A program made the position numbers and the translations under genes. 64,000 bases of DNA, taken from contig NZ_OW485601.1 of NCBI RefSeq assembly GCF_937425535.1, forward strand, positions 5,439,501-5,503,500, read 5' to 3'. Position 1 is the stretch's first letter, and every line of letters starts with the position of its first letter. The stretch comes from Rhodovastum atsumiense (GTDB taxonomy: Bacteria; Pseudomonadota; Alphaproteobacteria; Acetobacterales; Acetobacteraceae). This document shows positions 52,061 to 61,818 of this stretch, piece after piece. The notes beneath the pieces were generated by a model. The model worked only from the letters and a program-made list of their open reading frames with translations, was not told where the DNA came from and searched no databases.

Positions 52061-53320
52061 ATGAGCATCTACACCGGCCCCGTGTTCGAGATGGCACGGG
52101 AACAGTTCAACGTGGTGTCCGATTACATCGGCATCCCGGTCGAGGACCGCGACCGGTTGTTGCTGCCAAAGCGGGCGGTGGCCGTCGCGATTCCCGTGCA
52201 CATGGACAATGGCCGTGAATGCGTCTTCGAGGGTTTCCGCGTGCAGCATCATCTCACGCTCGGCCCCACCAAGGGCGGTACGCGGTTCTCGCCGACGCTC
52301 GACGTGGGCGAGGTGGCGGCGCTGGCGGTGTGGATGAGCTGGAAATGCGCCCTGTGCGGCCTGCCCTATGGCGGTGCCAAGGGCGGCGTGACCTGCGATC
52401 CCTACAAGCTGTCACGGCGCGAGCTGGAAGCGGTGTCGCGCCGCTACATGCAGGAGATGATTCCCTTCGTCGGCCCGCACACCGACGTGATGGCGCCGGA
52501 CATGGGCACCAACGAACAGGTGATGGCCTGGTTCATGGACACCTATTCCATGTACCAGGGCAAGACCGTCACCGAGATCGTCACCGGCAAGCCGGTCTCG
52601 GCCGGTGGCACCGAAGGCCGGCGCGAGGCCACCGGCCGCGGCGTCGCGCATCTGGTGGGCCGCGCGATGGAGCGGCTGCAGATGAATCCGGGCGGTGCCA
52701 CCGCCATCGTCCAGGGCTTCGGCAATGTCGGCTCGGTGACGGCGCTGGCGCTGGCCGAGCGGGGCGTGAAGATCCTCGGCGTCAGCGACCACACGGCCGC
52801 CTATTACGACCGCAACGGCCTCGACCTGGCATCGCTGCAGCGCCACGTGGGCGAGCACGGGGTGCTGGCGGGCTGGTCCACCGAGGCGCTGTTCGATCCC
52901 GGCGAACTGCTGGTGCAGCCTTGCGACGTGCTGGTGCCGGCTGCGGTCGAGCAGGTGATCACCGGCGAGAACGCGGGCCGGTTGCGCTGCCGCATCCTGG
53001 CCGAGGGCGCCAATGGCCCGACCACGCCGCAGGCCGACCGGGTCCTGGCCGGGCGGCGGGACGAGATCTTCGTCATCCCCGACATTCTCTGCAATGCCGG
53101 CGGCGTGGTGGTCAGCTATTTCGAGTGGGTGCAGGACCTGCAGCAGTTCTTCTGGGACGAGCAGGAGGTGCTGTCCCGTCTGGCCAAGGTGCTGGACCGC
53201 GCCTTCACCCGGGTCATGGCACGGGTGGACAGCGACCATGTGCCGCATCGTGACGCGGCCCTGGCGATCGGCGTGCAGAAGGTGCGGGACGCGAAGAAGA
53301 TCCGCGGCCTGTTTCCCTGA
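52061..53320 (+). CDS. gdhA: glutamate dehydrogenase
   Basis: A 419-residue Glu/Leu/Phe/Val dehydrogenase that interconverts glutamate and 2-oxoglutarate with NAD(P). Seen: [18 protein letters not shown], the catalytic Lys region [26 protein letters not shown], the Rossmann turn [19 protein letters not shown] and the end [13 protein letters not shown]. Length and motifs fit the short hexameric form. GAGGAGGAAA precedes ATG 52061. The gap before it (212 bases) is AT-richer and should hold its promoter. A perfect hairpin follows the gene. Confidence 0.95.
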   Translation: MSIYTGPVFEMAREQFNVVSDYIGIPVEDRDRLLLPKRAVAVAIPVHMDNGRECVFEGFRVQHHLTLGPTKGGTRFSPTLDVGEVAALAVWMSWKCALCGLPYGGAKGGVTCDPYKLSRRELEAVSRRYMQEMIPFVGPHTDVMAPDMGTNEQVMAWFMDTYSMYQGKTVTEIVTGKPVSAGGTEGRREATGRGVAHLVGRAMERLQMNPGGATAIVQGFGNVGSVTALALAERGVKILGVSDHTAAYYDRNGLDLASLQRHVGEHGVLAGWSTEALFDPGELLVQPCDVLVPAAVEQVITGENAGRLRCRILAEGANGPTTPQADRVLAGRRDEIFVIPDILCNAGGVVVSYFEWVQDLQQFFWDEQEVLSRLAKVLDRAFTRVMARVDSDHVPHRDAALAIGVQKVRDAKKIRGLFP

Positions 53321-53340
53321 GCCACGCTCACGCACGGGCA

Positions 53341-53367
53341 GGCGCCGGCGATGGTATCGCCGGCGCC
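53341..53367 (+). terminator. hairpin after gdhA
   Basis: GGCGCCGGCGAT and ATCGCCGGCGCC make a perfect 12-base stem with a 3-base loop, 20 bases behind the gdhA stop. No T-tract follows, so it is a strong structure but not a classic intrinsic terminator. Confidence 0.55.
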
Positions 53368-53439
53368 GTCGTACAGTTACCGCGAGGAATTTTTCGCGAT
53401 CTGACGCATACTGGCGGGGAATTCCAAGGAGGGCCCGTC

Positions 53440-54726
53440 ATGACGGACAACCACAGCCATCGCGACGCCATCGGCAACCACCGTCTGCATCCCGAGACGA
53501 TGATGCTCGGCTACGGCTACGATCCCGCCCTGTCGGAAGGGGCGGTGAAGCCGCCGGTCTTTCTCACCTCTACCTTCGTCTTCCGGTCCGCCGAGGATGG
53601 CCGCGATTTCTTCGACTACGTCTCCGGACGGCGGGAACCGCCGGGGCGTGGGTCGGCGGGGCTGGTCTATTCGCGCTTCAACCACCCCAACAGCGAGATC
53701 GTCGAGGATCGGCTCGCAGTCTACGAGGGCGGGGAATCGGCGCTGGTGTTTTCCTCGGGCATGTCGGCGATCGCCACCACCATCCTGGCCTATGCCCGGC
53801 CGGGGGATGCCATCCTGCACAGCCAGCCGCTCTACGGCGGCACCGAGACGCTGCTCTCGCGTACCTTCGCTGGCTTCGGCATCGCCGCCGAAGGCTTTGC
53901 CGATGGGCTGAGTGCCGTGGCCATCGACGAGGCGGCCGCGCGGGCCATGGCGCGCGGGCGCGTCTCGGTGATCCTGATCGAGACGCCGTCGAATCCCATG
54001 AACACGCTGGTCGATTTCTCCCTGATCGCCCGCACCGCCGATGCGATCGCCGAGAAGCAGGGCGCGCGTCCGGTGGTGCTGTGCGACAACACCCTGCTCG
54101 GGCCGGTGTTCCAGAAGCCGCTCGCGCACGGCATCGACATCAGCCTTTATTCGCTGACCAAATATGTCGGCGGGCATTCGGACCTGATCGCCGGCGCCGC
54201 CATCGGCTCGCGCGAGCGCATCCGGCCGGTGCGGCTGCTGCGCGGGGCGATCGGCACCCAGCTCGACCCGCATTCCTGCTGGATGCTCGGCCGCTCGCTG
54301 GAAACCCTGTCGCTGCGCATGCGTGAGGCCGCCCGCAATGCGGCGCTGGTCGCGGAGTTCCTCGGCGCGCATCCGCGCATCCGTCGCGTGCACAGCCTCG
54401 GCGCACTGGCCGAGGGCAGCGCCGCGCGTGAGGTCTACGAGGCGCAGTGCAGCGGCGCCGGCTCGACCTTCTCGATCGAGATCGATGGCGGGCAGGCCGA
54501 GGCGTTCCGCGTGCTGAACGCACTGCGCATCTTCCGACTCGCGGTGAGCCTGGGCGGCACCGAGTCGCTGACCTGCCACCCCGCCACCACCACCCATTCC
54601 GGCGTCCCGGCCGAGGTACGCGCGCACGAGGGCATCACCGACGGCACCATCCGCCTGTCGATCGGGATCGAGCATGCCGATGACCTGATAGCCGATCTGG
54701 CGCAGGCGCTGGCAACGCTGGGGTAG
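53440..54726 (+). CDS. cystathionine gamma-synthase family PLP enzyme
   Basis: A 428-residue PLP enzyme of the Cys/Met metabolism family (cystathionine synthases and lyases, methionine gamma-lyase). The PLP lysine is in [19 protein letters not shown]. The phosphate-binding [12 protein letters not shown], the ring-stacking Tyr in [17 protein letters not shown] and the C-terminal [20 protein letters not shown] are intact. The insert [12 protein letters not shown] after YVS is longer than in the classic enzymes. AAGGAGGG precedes ATG 53440. Synthase and lyase roles cannot be separated by eye. No sulfur-assimilation gene is adjacent. Confidence 0.9.
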   Translation: MTDNHSHRDAIGNHRLHPETMMLGYGYDPALSEGAVKPPVFLTSTFVFRSAEDGRDFFDYVSGRREPPGRGSAGLVYSRFNHPNSEIVEDRLAVYEGGESALVFSSGMSAIATTILAYARPGDAILHSQPLYGGTETLLSRTFAGFGIAAEGFADGLSAVAIDEAAARAMARGRVSVILIETPSNPMNTLVDFSLIARTADAIAEKQGARPVVLCDNTLLGPVFQKPLAHGIDISLYSLTKYVGGHSDLIAGAAIGSRERIRPVRLLRGAIGTQLDPHSCWMLGRSLETLSLRMREAARNAALVAEFLGAHPRIRRVHSLGALAEGSAAREVYEAQCSGAGSTFSIEIDGGQAEAFRVLNALRIFRLAVSLGGTESLTCHPATTTHSGVPAEVRAHEGITDGTIRLSIGIEHADDLIADLAQALATLG

Positions 54727-54738
54727 GGGGGCCTGCCG

Positions 54739-54768
54739 CCGGGCCGGGACGGCACTGTCCCGGCCCGG
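54739..54768. terminator. bidirectional hairpin between convergent genes
   Basis: CCGGGCCGGGAC and GTCCCGGCCCGG form a perfect 12-base stem with a 6-base loop in the 47-base gap between the PLP enzyme and glpK, whose 3' ends face each other. It can serve both transcripts. No T-tract is present on either side. Confidence 0.6.
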
Positions 54769-54773
54769 CCCGG

Positions 54774-56270
<1,497 letters not shown>

Positions 56271-56320
56271 GGTGGGTTCACCTCCCCTTGGCCGGAGCAT
56301 CGCCCTCGGTGCGGTCTCTG

Positions 56321-56483
56321 CCAAGCGGGGCGCTGCCCCGCACCCTGCCAGGAGGCTTTGCCTCCTGGACCTCCACCAAGGGCCATAGGCCCTTGGATCC
56401 CATTCATTGGGTGCAGGGGCCGATGGCCCCTGCCGGAGTCCAGAGGCGGAGCCTCTGGTGGGGCACGGGGCAACGCCCCGTAC
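56321..56483. repeat. multi-hairpin interspersed repeat, copy C
   Basis: Same order and orientation as copy B on the plus strand: CGGGGCgctGCCCCG, CCAGGAGGCttTGCCTCCTGG (odd-length centre), CCAAGGGCCatAGGCCCTTGG plus ATCCCATT, and GCAGGGGCCgaTGGCCCCTGC. The last part then differs: CCAGAGGCggaGCCTCTGG and ACGGGGCaacGCCCCGT take the place of the AGGGC stem. It lies directly behind the stop of the M20 dipeptidase (read leftwards) and before glpK. Confidence 0.85.
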
Positions 56484-56486
56484 GCG

Positions 56487-57875
56487 TCACCGCCCCGCGA
56501 GCTTGCCCAGCAGCCGGGCATGGCTACGGGTCCCCTTGTGGAAGCACTTCACCTCGAACTTCTCGTTGGGGCTGTGCACCTGGTCGTCTTCCAGGCCGAA
56601 CCCCATGAGCACGGTGGCGAGTCCCAGTTCCTGCTGCAATGTCTCGACCACCGGGATCGACCCGCCGCAGCCGATCATGACGGCCGGCTTGCCATATTCC
56701 TCCTGCAGCGCCGCCGCCGCCGCGGTGACGAAGCGGTTGTCGGTCGGGATCTCGATGCCGGCGCCGCACCCGAAGGTCTGGAACGACAACTGCGCGTCGG
56801 CCGGAACGTTCGCGCGCATGAACGCCTTGAAGCTTTCGGCGACGCGCTCGGGGTCCTGTCCGGGCACCAGCCGGAAGCTGACCTTGGCGCCGGCTTCGGA
56901 CGCGATCACGGTCTTGCTGCCCGGTCCCTGGTAGCCGCCCCAGATGCCGTTGATGTCGCAGGTCGGCCGCGACCACACGCGTTCCAGCGCCGTGCGGTCG
57001 GTCTCCCCATAGGGTTCCGACAGCCCGAGCCCGGCCAGCACGCGTTTCTCGTCGAAGCCGAGGGCCGTCCAGGACGCGGCCTGCTCGGGCGAGAGGTCGC
57101 GCACGCCGTCATAGAAGCCCGGAAGCTGCACCCGGCCGTTCCCGTCCTTCAGCCGGCCCAGCGCGGTGGCCAGCGCGTTGATCGGGTTGAGCGCCGAGCC
57201 GCCATAGATGCCGGAATGCAGGTCGCGGTTGGCCGCCTTCAGGTCGACCTGCATGTAGACGATGCCGCGCAGGCTGGTGGACAAAGCCGGGGTGTCGATG
57301 TCCCACATGCCGGTATCGGAGATCACCGCGATGTCGGCCTTCAGCTCCTCGCGGTGCGCCACCACGAAGGGCTTGAAGTTGAGGCTGCTGATTTCCTCCT
57401 CGCCTTCGATCAGGGCGGTGACGCGGCAGGGCAGGGTGCCGGTCTCGGCGTGCCAGGCGCGGAAGGCGGCCAGCCACATCGCCACCTGTCCCTTGTCGTC
57501 GACCGCGCCGCGGGCCACCACGCGCGGGCCGTGCGGGCCCTCGACCACGGTCGGCTCGAAGGGCGGGTGGGTCCACAGTTCGACGGGTTCGGCCGGCTGC
57601 ACGTCGTAATGCCCGTAGTACAGCAGATGCGGTGCGTCGCCGCCGGGGCCGGGATGGTGCGCGAGCACGCAGGGATGACCGGCGGTGTCACGCACCTCCG
57701 CGGTGAAGCCGATCTCGGCGAGCTGGCCGGCGACGAATTCGGCGGCGCGCCGGCAGTCCGCCGCATGGGCCGGCTGGGCGCTGACGCTGGGGATGCGCAG
57801 CCAGTCCATCCAGCGTGCCAGCGAATCCGCGGCGTCGGCATCGATGCGCGCGAGGACCTTTTCGGTCGTGCTCAT
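56487..57875 (-). CDS. M20-family dipeptidase
   Basis: A 462-residue zinc peptidase (ArgE/DapE/carnosinase-like) for dipeptides, cytoplasmic. Metal ligands: His in YYGHYDVQP, bridging Asp in GAVDDKGQ, catalytic Glu pair in IEGEEEISS, Asp in SDTGMWD and the last His in HSPNEKFEVKCFHKG. The dimerisation lid covers about residues 195-310. All ligands are kept and the length fits the family. It is divergent (148-base gap) from a peptide-type ABC binding protein, which suggests use of imported peptides; this is inference. Confidence 0.92.
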   Translation of the reverse strand: MSTTEKVLARIDADAADSLARWMDWLRIPSVSAQPAHAADCRRAAEFVAGQLAEIGFTAEVRDTAGHPCVLAHHPGPGGDAPHLLYYGHYDVQPAEPVELWTHPPFEPTVVEGPHGPRVVARGAVDDKGQVAMWLAAFRAWHAETGTLPCRVTALIEGEEEISSLNFKPFVVAHREELKADIAVISDTGMWDIDTPALSTSLRGIVYMQVDLKAANRDLHSGIYGGSALNPINALATALGRLKDGNGRVQLPGFYDGVRDLSPEQAASWTALGFDEKRVLAGLGLSEPYGETDRTALERVWSRPTCDINGIWGGYQGPGSKTVIASEAGAKVSFRLVPGQDPERVAESFKAFMRANVPADAQLSFQTFGCGAGIEIPTDNRFVTAAAAALQEEYGKPAVMIGCGGSIPVVETLQQELGLATVLMGFGLEDDQVHSPNEKFEVKCFHKGTRSHARLLGKLAGR

Positions 57876-58023
57876 TCAGTCTCGTCTCCGGATGTTGCAT
57901 CTGGTTGCGGCAAGCGCGGAGTCGCCCCCGCCGTTCCCTGGCGCCGTATTGCACCCCACTCGGCGGCGGCACGGAAGGGGTGTAGGGTCCGGCCGGATCA
58001 GCACGGAGAGGGACGGTCCGGGA

Positions 58024-59601
58024 ATGCAGCGCAGGAGTTTTCTCGCGGGCGGCATCGTATCCGCCGCGGGAGCATTCGGCCGCCATGCGCGCGCCCAGGA
58101 CCGCGGCCGCGAGCTGCGTTTCGTGCCGCAGGGGAACCTTCAGGGGCTGGACCCGGTCTGCACCCCGACCACGGTGGCCCGCACCCATGGCTACATGGTG
58201 TGGGACACGCTGTACGGCCAGGACATGCGCGGCCGGGCCAGCCCGCAGATGGTCGCCGGTCACGAGGTCTCGACCGACCGCCTGGTCTGGCGCTTCACCC
58301 TGCGCGAGAACCTGCTGTTCCATGACGGGGAGAAGGTGCGCGCGCAGGATTGCGTGCCCTCGATCCTGCGCTGGGCGAAGCGGCGGGGCTATGGCGAGGC
58401 ATTGCTGGCCCGGCTCGGCGAGATTCGCGCCCTGGACGACCGGCGTTTCGAGATCCGGCTGAAGCGGCCCTTTCCGCTGATGCTGGAGGCGCTCGGCACC
58501 GATGCCTGCTTCATCATGCCGGAGCGACTCGCCCGCACCGACCCGTTCAGCCAGATCCCCGAGGTCATCGGCAGCGGCCCTTACCGGTTCGTGCCCGAGG
58601 AGTGGGTGCCCGGCGGCAAGGCGGTGTATGCGCGCTGGGACCGCTATGTGCCGGTCGTCACCGCGCCGAACTTCACCAGCGGCGCCAAGGTCGCGCAGTT
58701 CGACCGGGTCGTCTGGCTGATGATGCCCGACCCGGCGATCGCCTCGGCGGCGCTGGTGCAGGGCGAGGTGGACTGGTGGGAAAGCCCGATGGTCGACCTG
58801 CTGCCGGTGCTGCGTGGTGCCGAAGGGGTGCGGCTGCAGGTGGACGACACCATCGGCGTGCAGGCGATGCTGGCTTTCAACCACCTGCATCCGCCGTTCG
58901 ACAATCCGAAGTTGCTGCAGGCCCTGCTGCCCGCGCTGGATCAGGCGGAGTTCATGCAGGCGGCGTTGGGCAGCGAGCCCGACCTGTTCAACATCCCCTG
59001 TGGGGTGTTCACGCCCGGCCAGCCGATGGCCAATGAAGCCGGGCTTGAGGAACTGACCGGCCCGCGCGACCTGGGGCTTGCCCGTCGGCTGGTGGCCGAG
59101 AGCGGCTATCGGGGTGAGCCGGTCGTGCTGCTCGCGCCGACCGATTACCCGGCGACCCAGGCCCTGTGCCAGACCGCCGCGGCGTTGTTCCGCCGCCTCG
59201 GCCTGACCGTGCAGCAGGTCGACATGGACTGGGCCGCCCTGGTGGCCCGGCGCACCAGCCGCGAGCCGCCGTCCCATGGCGGCTGGAGCGCGTTCTGCAC
59301 CACCCATGACGGGGTGTCGGTCGCCACCCCGGCCAATCACGCGCCGTTGCGCGGCACCGGGCGGCATGGCTGGTTCGGCTGGCCCACCAGCCCACGCATC
59401 GAGGCCCTGCGCGATGCCTGGTTCGACGCCCCGCACCAGATGGCACGGCTGGAGATCTGCGAGCGGATCCAGATGCAGGTCTGGGAGGAAGTGCCCTACC
59501 TCCCGCTCGGCCAGTGGTTCAAGCCGACGGCGCTGCGGTCGGATCTGGTGGATGTGGTCGAGGCGCCGTTCCCGCTGTTCTGGGGCGTCCGCCGGGAATA
59601 A
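58024..59601 (+). CDS. ABC transporter substrate-binding protein, peptide type (family 5)
   Basis: A 525-residue periplasmic binding protein of the DppA/OppA family. The start QRRSFLAGGIVSAAGAFG has the RR of a Tat signal, with cleavage near HARAQD. Seen: the family 5 pattern FVPQGNLQGLDPV, RFTLRENLLFHDGEKVRAQD, IGSGPYRFVPEEWVPGGKAV and the C-terminal EEVPYLPLGQWFKP. ATG 58024 is fixed by the signal. No permease or ATPase genes follow (an outer-membrane efflux gene comes next), so it is an orphan that must share a membrane complex encoded elsewhere. Confidence 0.9.
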   Translation: MQRRSFLAGGIVSAAGAFGRHARAQDRGRELRFVPQGNLQGLDPVCTPTTVARTHGYMVWDTLYGQDMRGRASPQMVAGHEVSTDRLVWRFTLRENLLFHDGEKVRAQDCVPSILRWAKRRGYGEALLARLGEIRALDDRRFEIRLKRPFPLMLEALGTDACFIMPERLARTDPFSQIPEVIGSGPYRFVPEEWVPGGKAVYARWDRYVPVVTAPNFTSGAKVAQFDRVVWLMMPDPAIASAALVQGEVDWWESPMVDLLPVLRGAEGVRLQVDDTIGVQAMLAFNHLHPPFDNPKLLQALLPALDQAEFMQAALGSEPDLFNIPCGVFTPGQPMANEAGLEELTGPRDLGLARRLVAESGYRGEPVVLLAPTDYPATQALCQTAAALFRRLGLTVQQVDMDWAALVARRTSREPPSHGGWSAFCTTHDGVSVATPANHAPLRGTGRHGWFGWPTSPRIEALRDAWFDAPHQMARLEICERIQMQVWEEVPYLPLGQWFKPTALRSDLVDVVEAPFPLFWGVRRE

Positions 59602-59694
59602 GGCGCGGGCGAACCCGGGGGCGGTGCCGGGGGTTGCTGCCGATGCGGCCAGGAATCTCTCCTGGCGGTTGAGGGGGAGTTGCCCGCCTTGCCC

Positions 59695-61236
59695 ATGACC
59701 CGGCCCGTCGCGCGCCATGCCGCGATCGCGACGCTGCTGTTGTTGTCCGCCTGTGCCGTGGGACCCGATTTCGAGCGTCCGATACCGTGGTGGAACCCCG
59801 CCGCCTGGTTCTCCGATCCGTCTCCGGCCGCCGGCGATGCCAGCGAGGCGGTGGCCGAGCCGGTCGATCCGCACTGGTGGCGGATCTTCGGCGATCCCGA
59901 CCTGACCCGGCTGGAGCAGCGGCTTGGCGATGCCAATCTCGATGTCCGGGTCGCCGGCATCCGGCTGATGCAGGCTCGCGCCGCGGTGGGCGTCGCCCAG
60001 GCCGCGGGGCTGCCGTCGGTGAACGGCAATGCCAGCTATACCCGCGAGCAGCTCAGCCAGAAGGGGGTGCTGTCACTGTCCCCCGGCGCGAATGCGGCGA
60101 GCCAGGCGAACGGGCTGCCCGGCGCCGGCGCCAGCGTGCAAAATCCGGGGCTGTTCGCCCCCTTCGACCTGTTCCAGTACGGCTTCGACGCGTCCTGGGA
60201 AATCGATTTCTGGGGCCGGGTGCGCCGCAGCGTCGAATCCGCCGATGCCTCGCTCACCGCTGCCCAGGATGCGCGCCGCGATACGCTGGTCACCGCCACG
60301 GCCGAGCTCGCCCGCGCCTATGTCCAGTTGCGCGGCGTGCAGCGGCGCATCGAGATCACCCGGCAGAACCTGGGCATCGCGCAGCAGAGCCTGGTACTGA
60401 CCCGCCAGCGCGCCGTCGGGGGACTCACCACCGATCTCGACGTGGCCAATGCCGCGGCGCAGGTGTCCAGCACCGCGTCCCAGATCCCGCCGCTGGAGGC
60501 GCAACAGGCCCAGTTGATCAATGCGATCGGCTTCCTGCTCGGCGAGGCGCCGGCGGCGCTGGCCGGGGAGCTGGTCCCGCCCAGGGCGATCCCGCCGGTG
60601 CCGCCGCGGGTGCCGGTGGGGCTGCCGTCGGAACTGGCGCGCCGTCGCCCCGATATCCGCCGTGCCGAGGCGCAACTGCATGCCGCCACCGCGGAGGTCG
60701 GCGTGGCGGTGGCCGATTTCTATCCGCGTCTCACCCTCTCGGCCAGCGCCGCGGTCCAGGGCGTGCAGTTCCGTGACCTGGCCGATTGGGGCCATGCCGG
60801 CACCTATGCGCTCGGGCCATCGGTGACGCTGCCGGTGTTCGAGGGCGGTCGCCTGCGCCGCACGCTGGAACTGCGCCAGGCGCAGCAGCAGGAAGCGGCG
60901 GTGCTGTATCAGCGCACCGTGCTGAATGCGCTGCACGAGGTGGATAACGCGCTGAGCGCCTACGCGGCCGAGCAGCGCCGCCGCGCCGAGCTGGAACGGG
61001 CGGTGGCGCAGAACCGGCGGGCGCTGGCGCTGGCGCGTGACCGCTATGCCCAGGGCGTTGCTGATTTCCTGCAGGTGCTGGACGTCCAGCGCAACCTGCT
61101 CGCCGCCGAGCAGCAGCTCACCGACAGCACCACCTCGGTCTCGACCAACCTGGTGCAGATCTACAAGGCGCTCGGCGGCGGCTGGGAGAACGATTTCCCG
61201 GAGACGCCGCCGGCGGCGAGGCAAGCCGTGCTTTAG
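59695..61236 (+). CDS. NodT-type efflux outer-membrane lipoprotein
   Basis: A 513-residue outer-membrane channel of RND-type pumps (OprM/NodT family). A lipobox LLLSAC lies near residue 22, followed by AVGPDFERP, the family start. The two TolC-like repeats show in WWRIFGDPDLTRLEQRLGDA, YGFDASWEIDFWGRVRRSVE, ELARRRPDIRRAEAQLHAA and GVADFLQVLDVQRNLLAAEQ. ATG 59695 is used; TTG 59689 is closer to the GAGGGGGAG motif and is a real alternative. The inner-membrane pump and fusion protein are not adjacent. Confidence 0.93.
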   Translation: MTRPVARHAAIATLLLLSACAVGPDFERPIPWWNPAAWFSDPSPAAGDASEAVAEPVDPHWWRIFGDPDLTRLEQRLGDANLDVRVAGIRLMQARAAVGVAQAAGLPSVNGNASYTREQLSQKGVLSLSPGANAASQANGLPGAGASVQNPGLFAPFDLFQYGFDASWEIDFWGRVRRSVESADASLTAAQDARRDTLVTATAELARAYVQLRGVQRRIEITRQNLGIAQQSLVLTRQRAVGGLTTDLDVANAAAQVSSTASQIPPLEAQQAQLINAIGFLLGEAPAALAGELVPPRAIPPVPPRVPVGLPSELARRRPDIRRAEAQLHAATAEVGVAVADFYPRLTLSASAAVQGVQFRDLADWGHAGTYALGPSVTLPVFEGGRLRRTLELRQAQQQEAAVLYQRTVLNALHEVDNALSAYAAEQRRRAELERAVAQNRRALALARDRYAQGVADFLQVLDVQRNLLAAEQQLTDSTTSVSTNLVQIYKALGGGWENDFPETPPAARQAVL

Positions 61237-61270
61237 AGGGGCATCTGCTTTCGCCCATGATTGGTTCCGT

Positions 61271-61303
61271 ATCATTATAATCGGCAAAAATTATGATAAT
61301 GAT
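61271..61303. promoter_or_regulatory. AT-rich palindrome in front of the DUF4189 gene
   Basis: ATCATTAT (61271-61278) pairs perfectly with ATAATGAT (61296-61303), with a further AAT/ATT pair inside. The whole 61260-61420 stretch is far more AT-rich than the window average. It lies 133 bases before the DUF4189 gene start and 35 bases behind the efflux gene stop. It may be an operator, a promoter region or a weak terminator. Confidence 0.35.
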
Positions 61304-61435
61304 GAAATGGATAAATGAAAAATGATGAACGCTCGAATATAATGCAGATTAGCAAGCGATTGAGATTGGTTTGAATGGCGTTTTGAAAGGCGTTATAACA
61401 CTGAGACGCGAAGATCTATTGAAGGTTTTCCTCTC

Positions 61436-61789
61436 ATGTTGTTCCGCCTTGCGGCCGTTTCCTTCGTGTTGCTCGCGACCGCCGCCGGGCCGGGGGAGGC
61501 TCGTGCCGACGGCGCGATCGCGTATGGCGGCAATGGCCGTGTCGGTTTCTCCTACGACGAACATCCCCGCGCCGCCGCGGCCCGTGCGCTGGAGGATTGC
61601 GGGTATCAGTGCCGGATCGTCGCGCGCTTTTCCAACGCCTGCGCCTCGGTCGCCATCTCCCCTGATGGCGGCTATGGCTATGCGATCCGCGATCACCAGC
61701 GTCGTGCCGACATCGCCGCGGTGGAGAATTGCCGCGACTACGGCAATCGCGGCTGCCGCATCGAAATGCGCGGCTGCGACGAACGCTGA
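61436..61789 (+). CDS. exported DUF4189-type protein
   Basis: A 117-residue exported protein with a signal peptide (cleavage near EARADG). The mature part shows the DUF4189 pattern GAIAYGGNGRVGFSYDE, ARALEDCG, NACASVAIS and VENCRDYGNRGC, with six cysteines that should form disulfide bonds in the periplasm. The function of the family is unknown. The upstream AT-rich stretch probably holds its own promoter. It is convergent with the sensor kinase gene (30-base gap). Confidence 0.75.
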   Translation: MLFRLAAVSFVLLATAAGPGEARADGAIAYGGNGRVGFSYDEHPRAAAARALEDCGYQCRIVARFSNACASVAISPDGGYGYAIRDHQRRADIAAVENCRDYGNRGCRIEMRGCDER

Positions 61790-61818
61790 GTCGCGTCGGG
61801 AATGCTCCGGGGCAAGCC

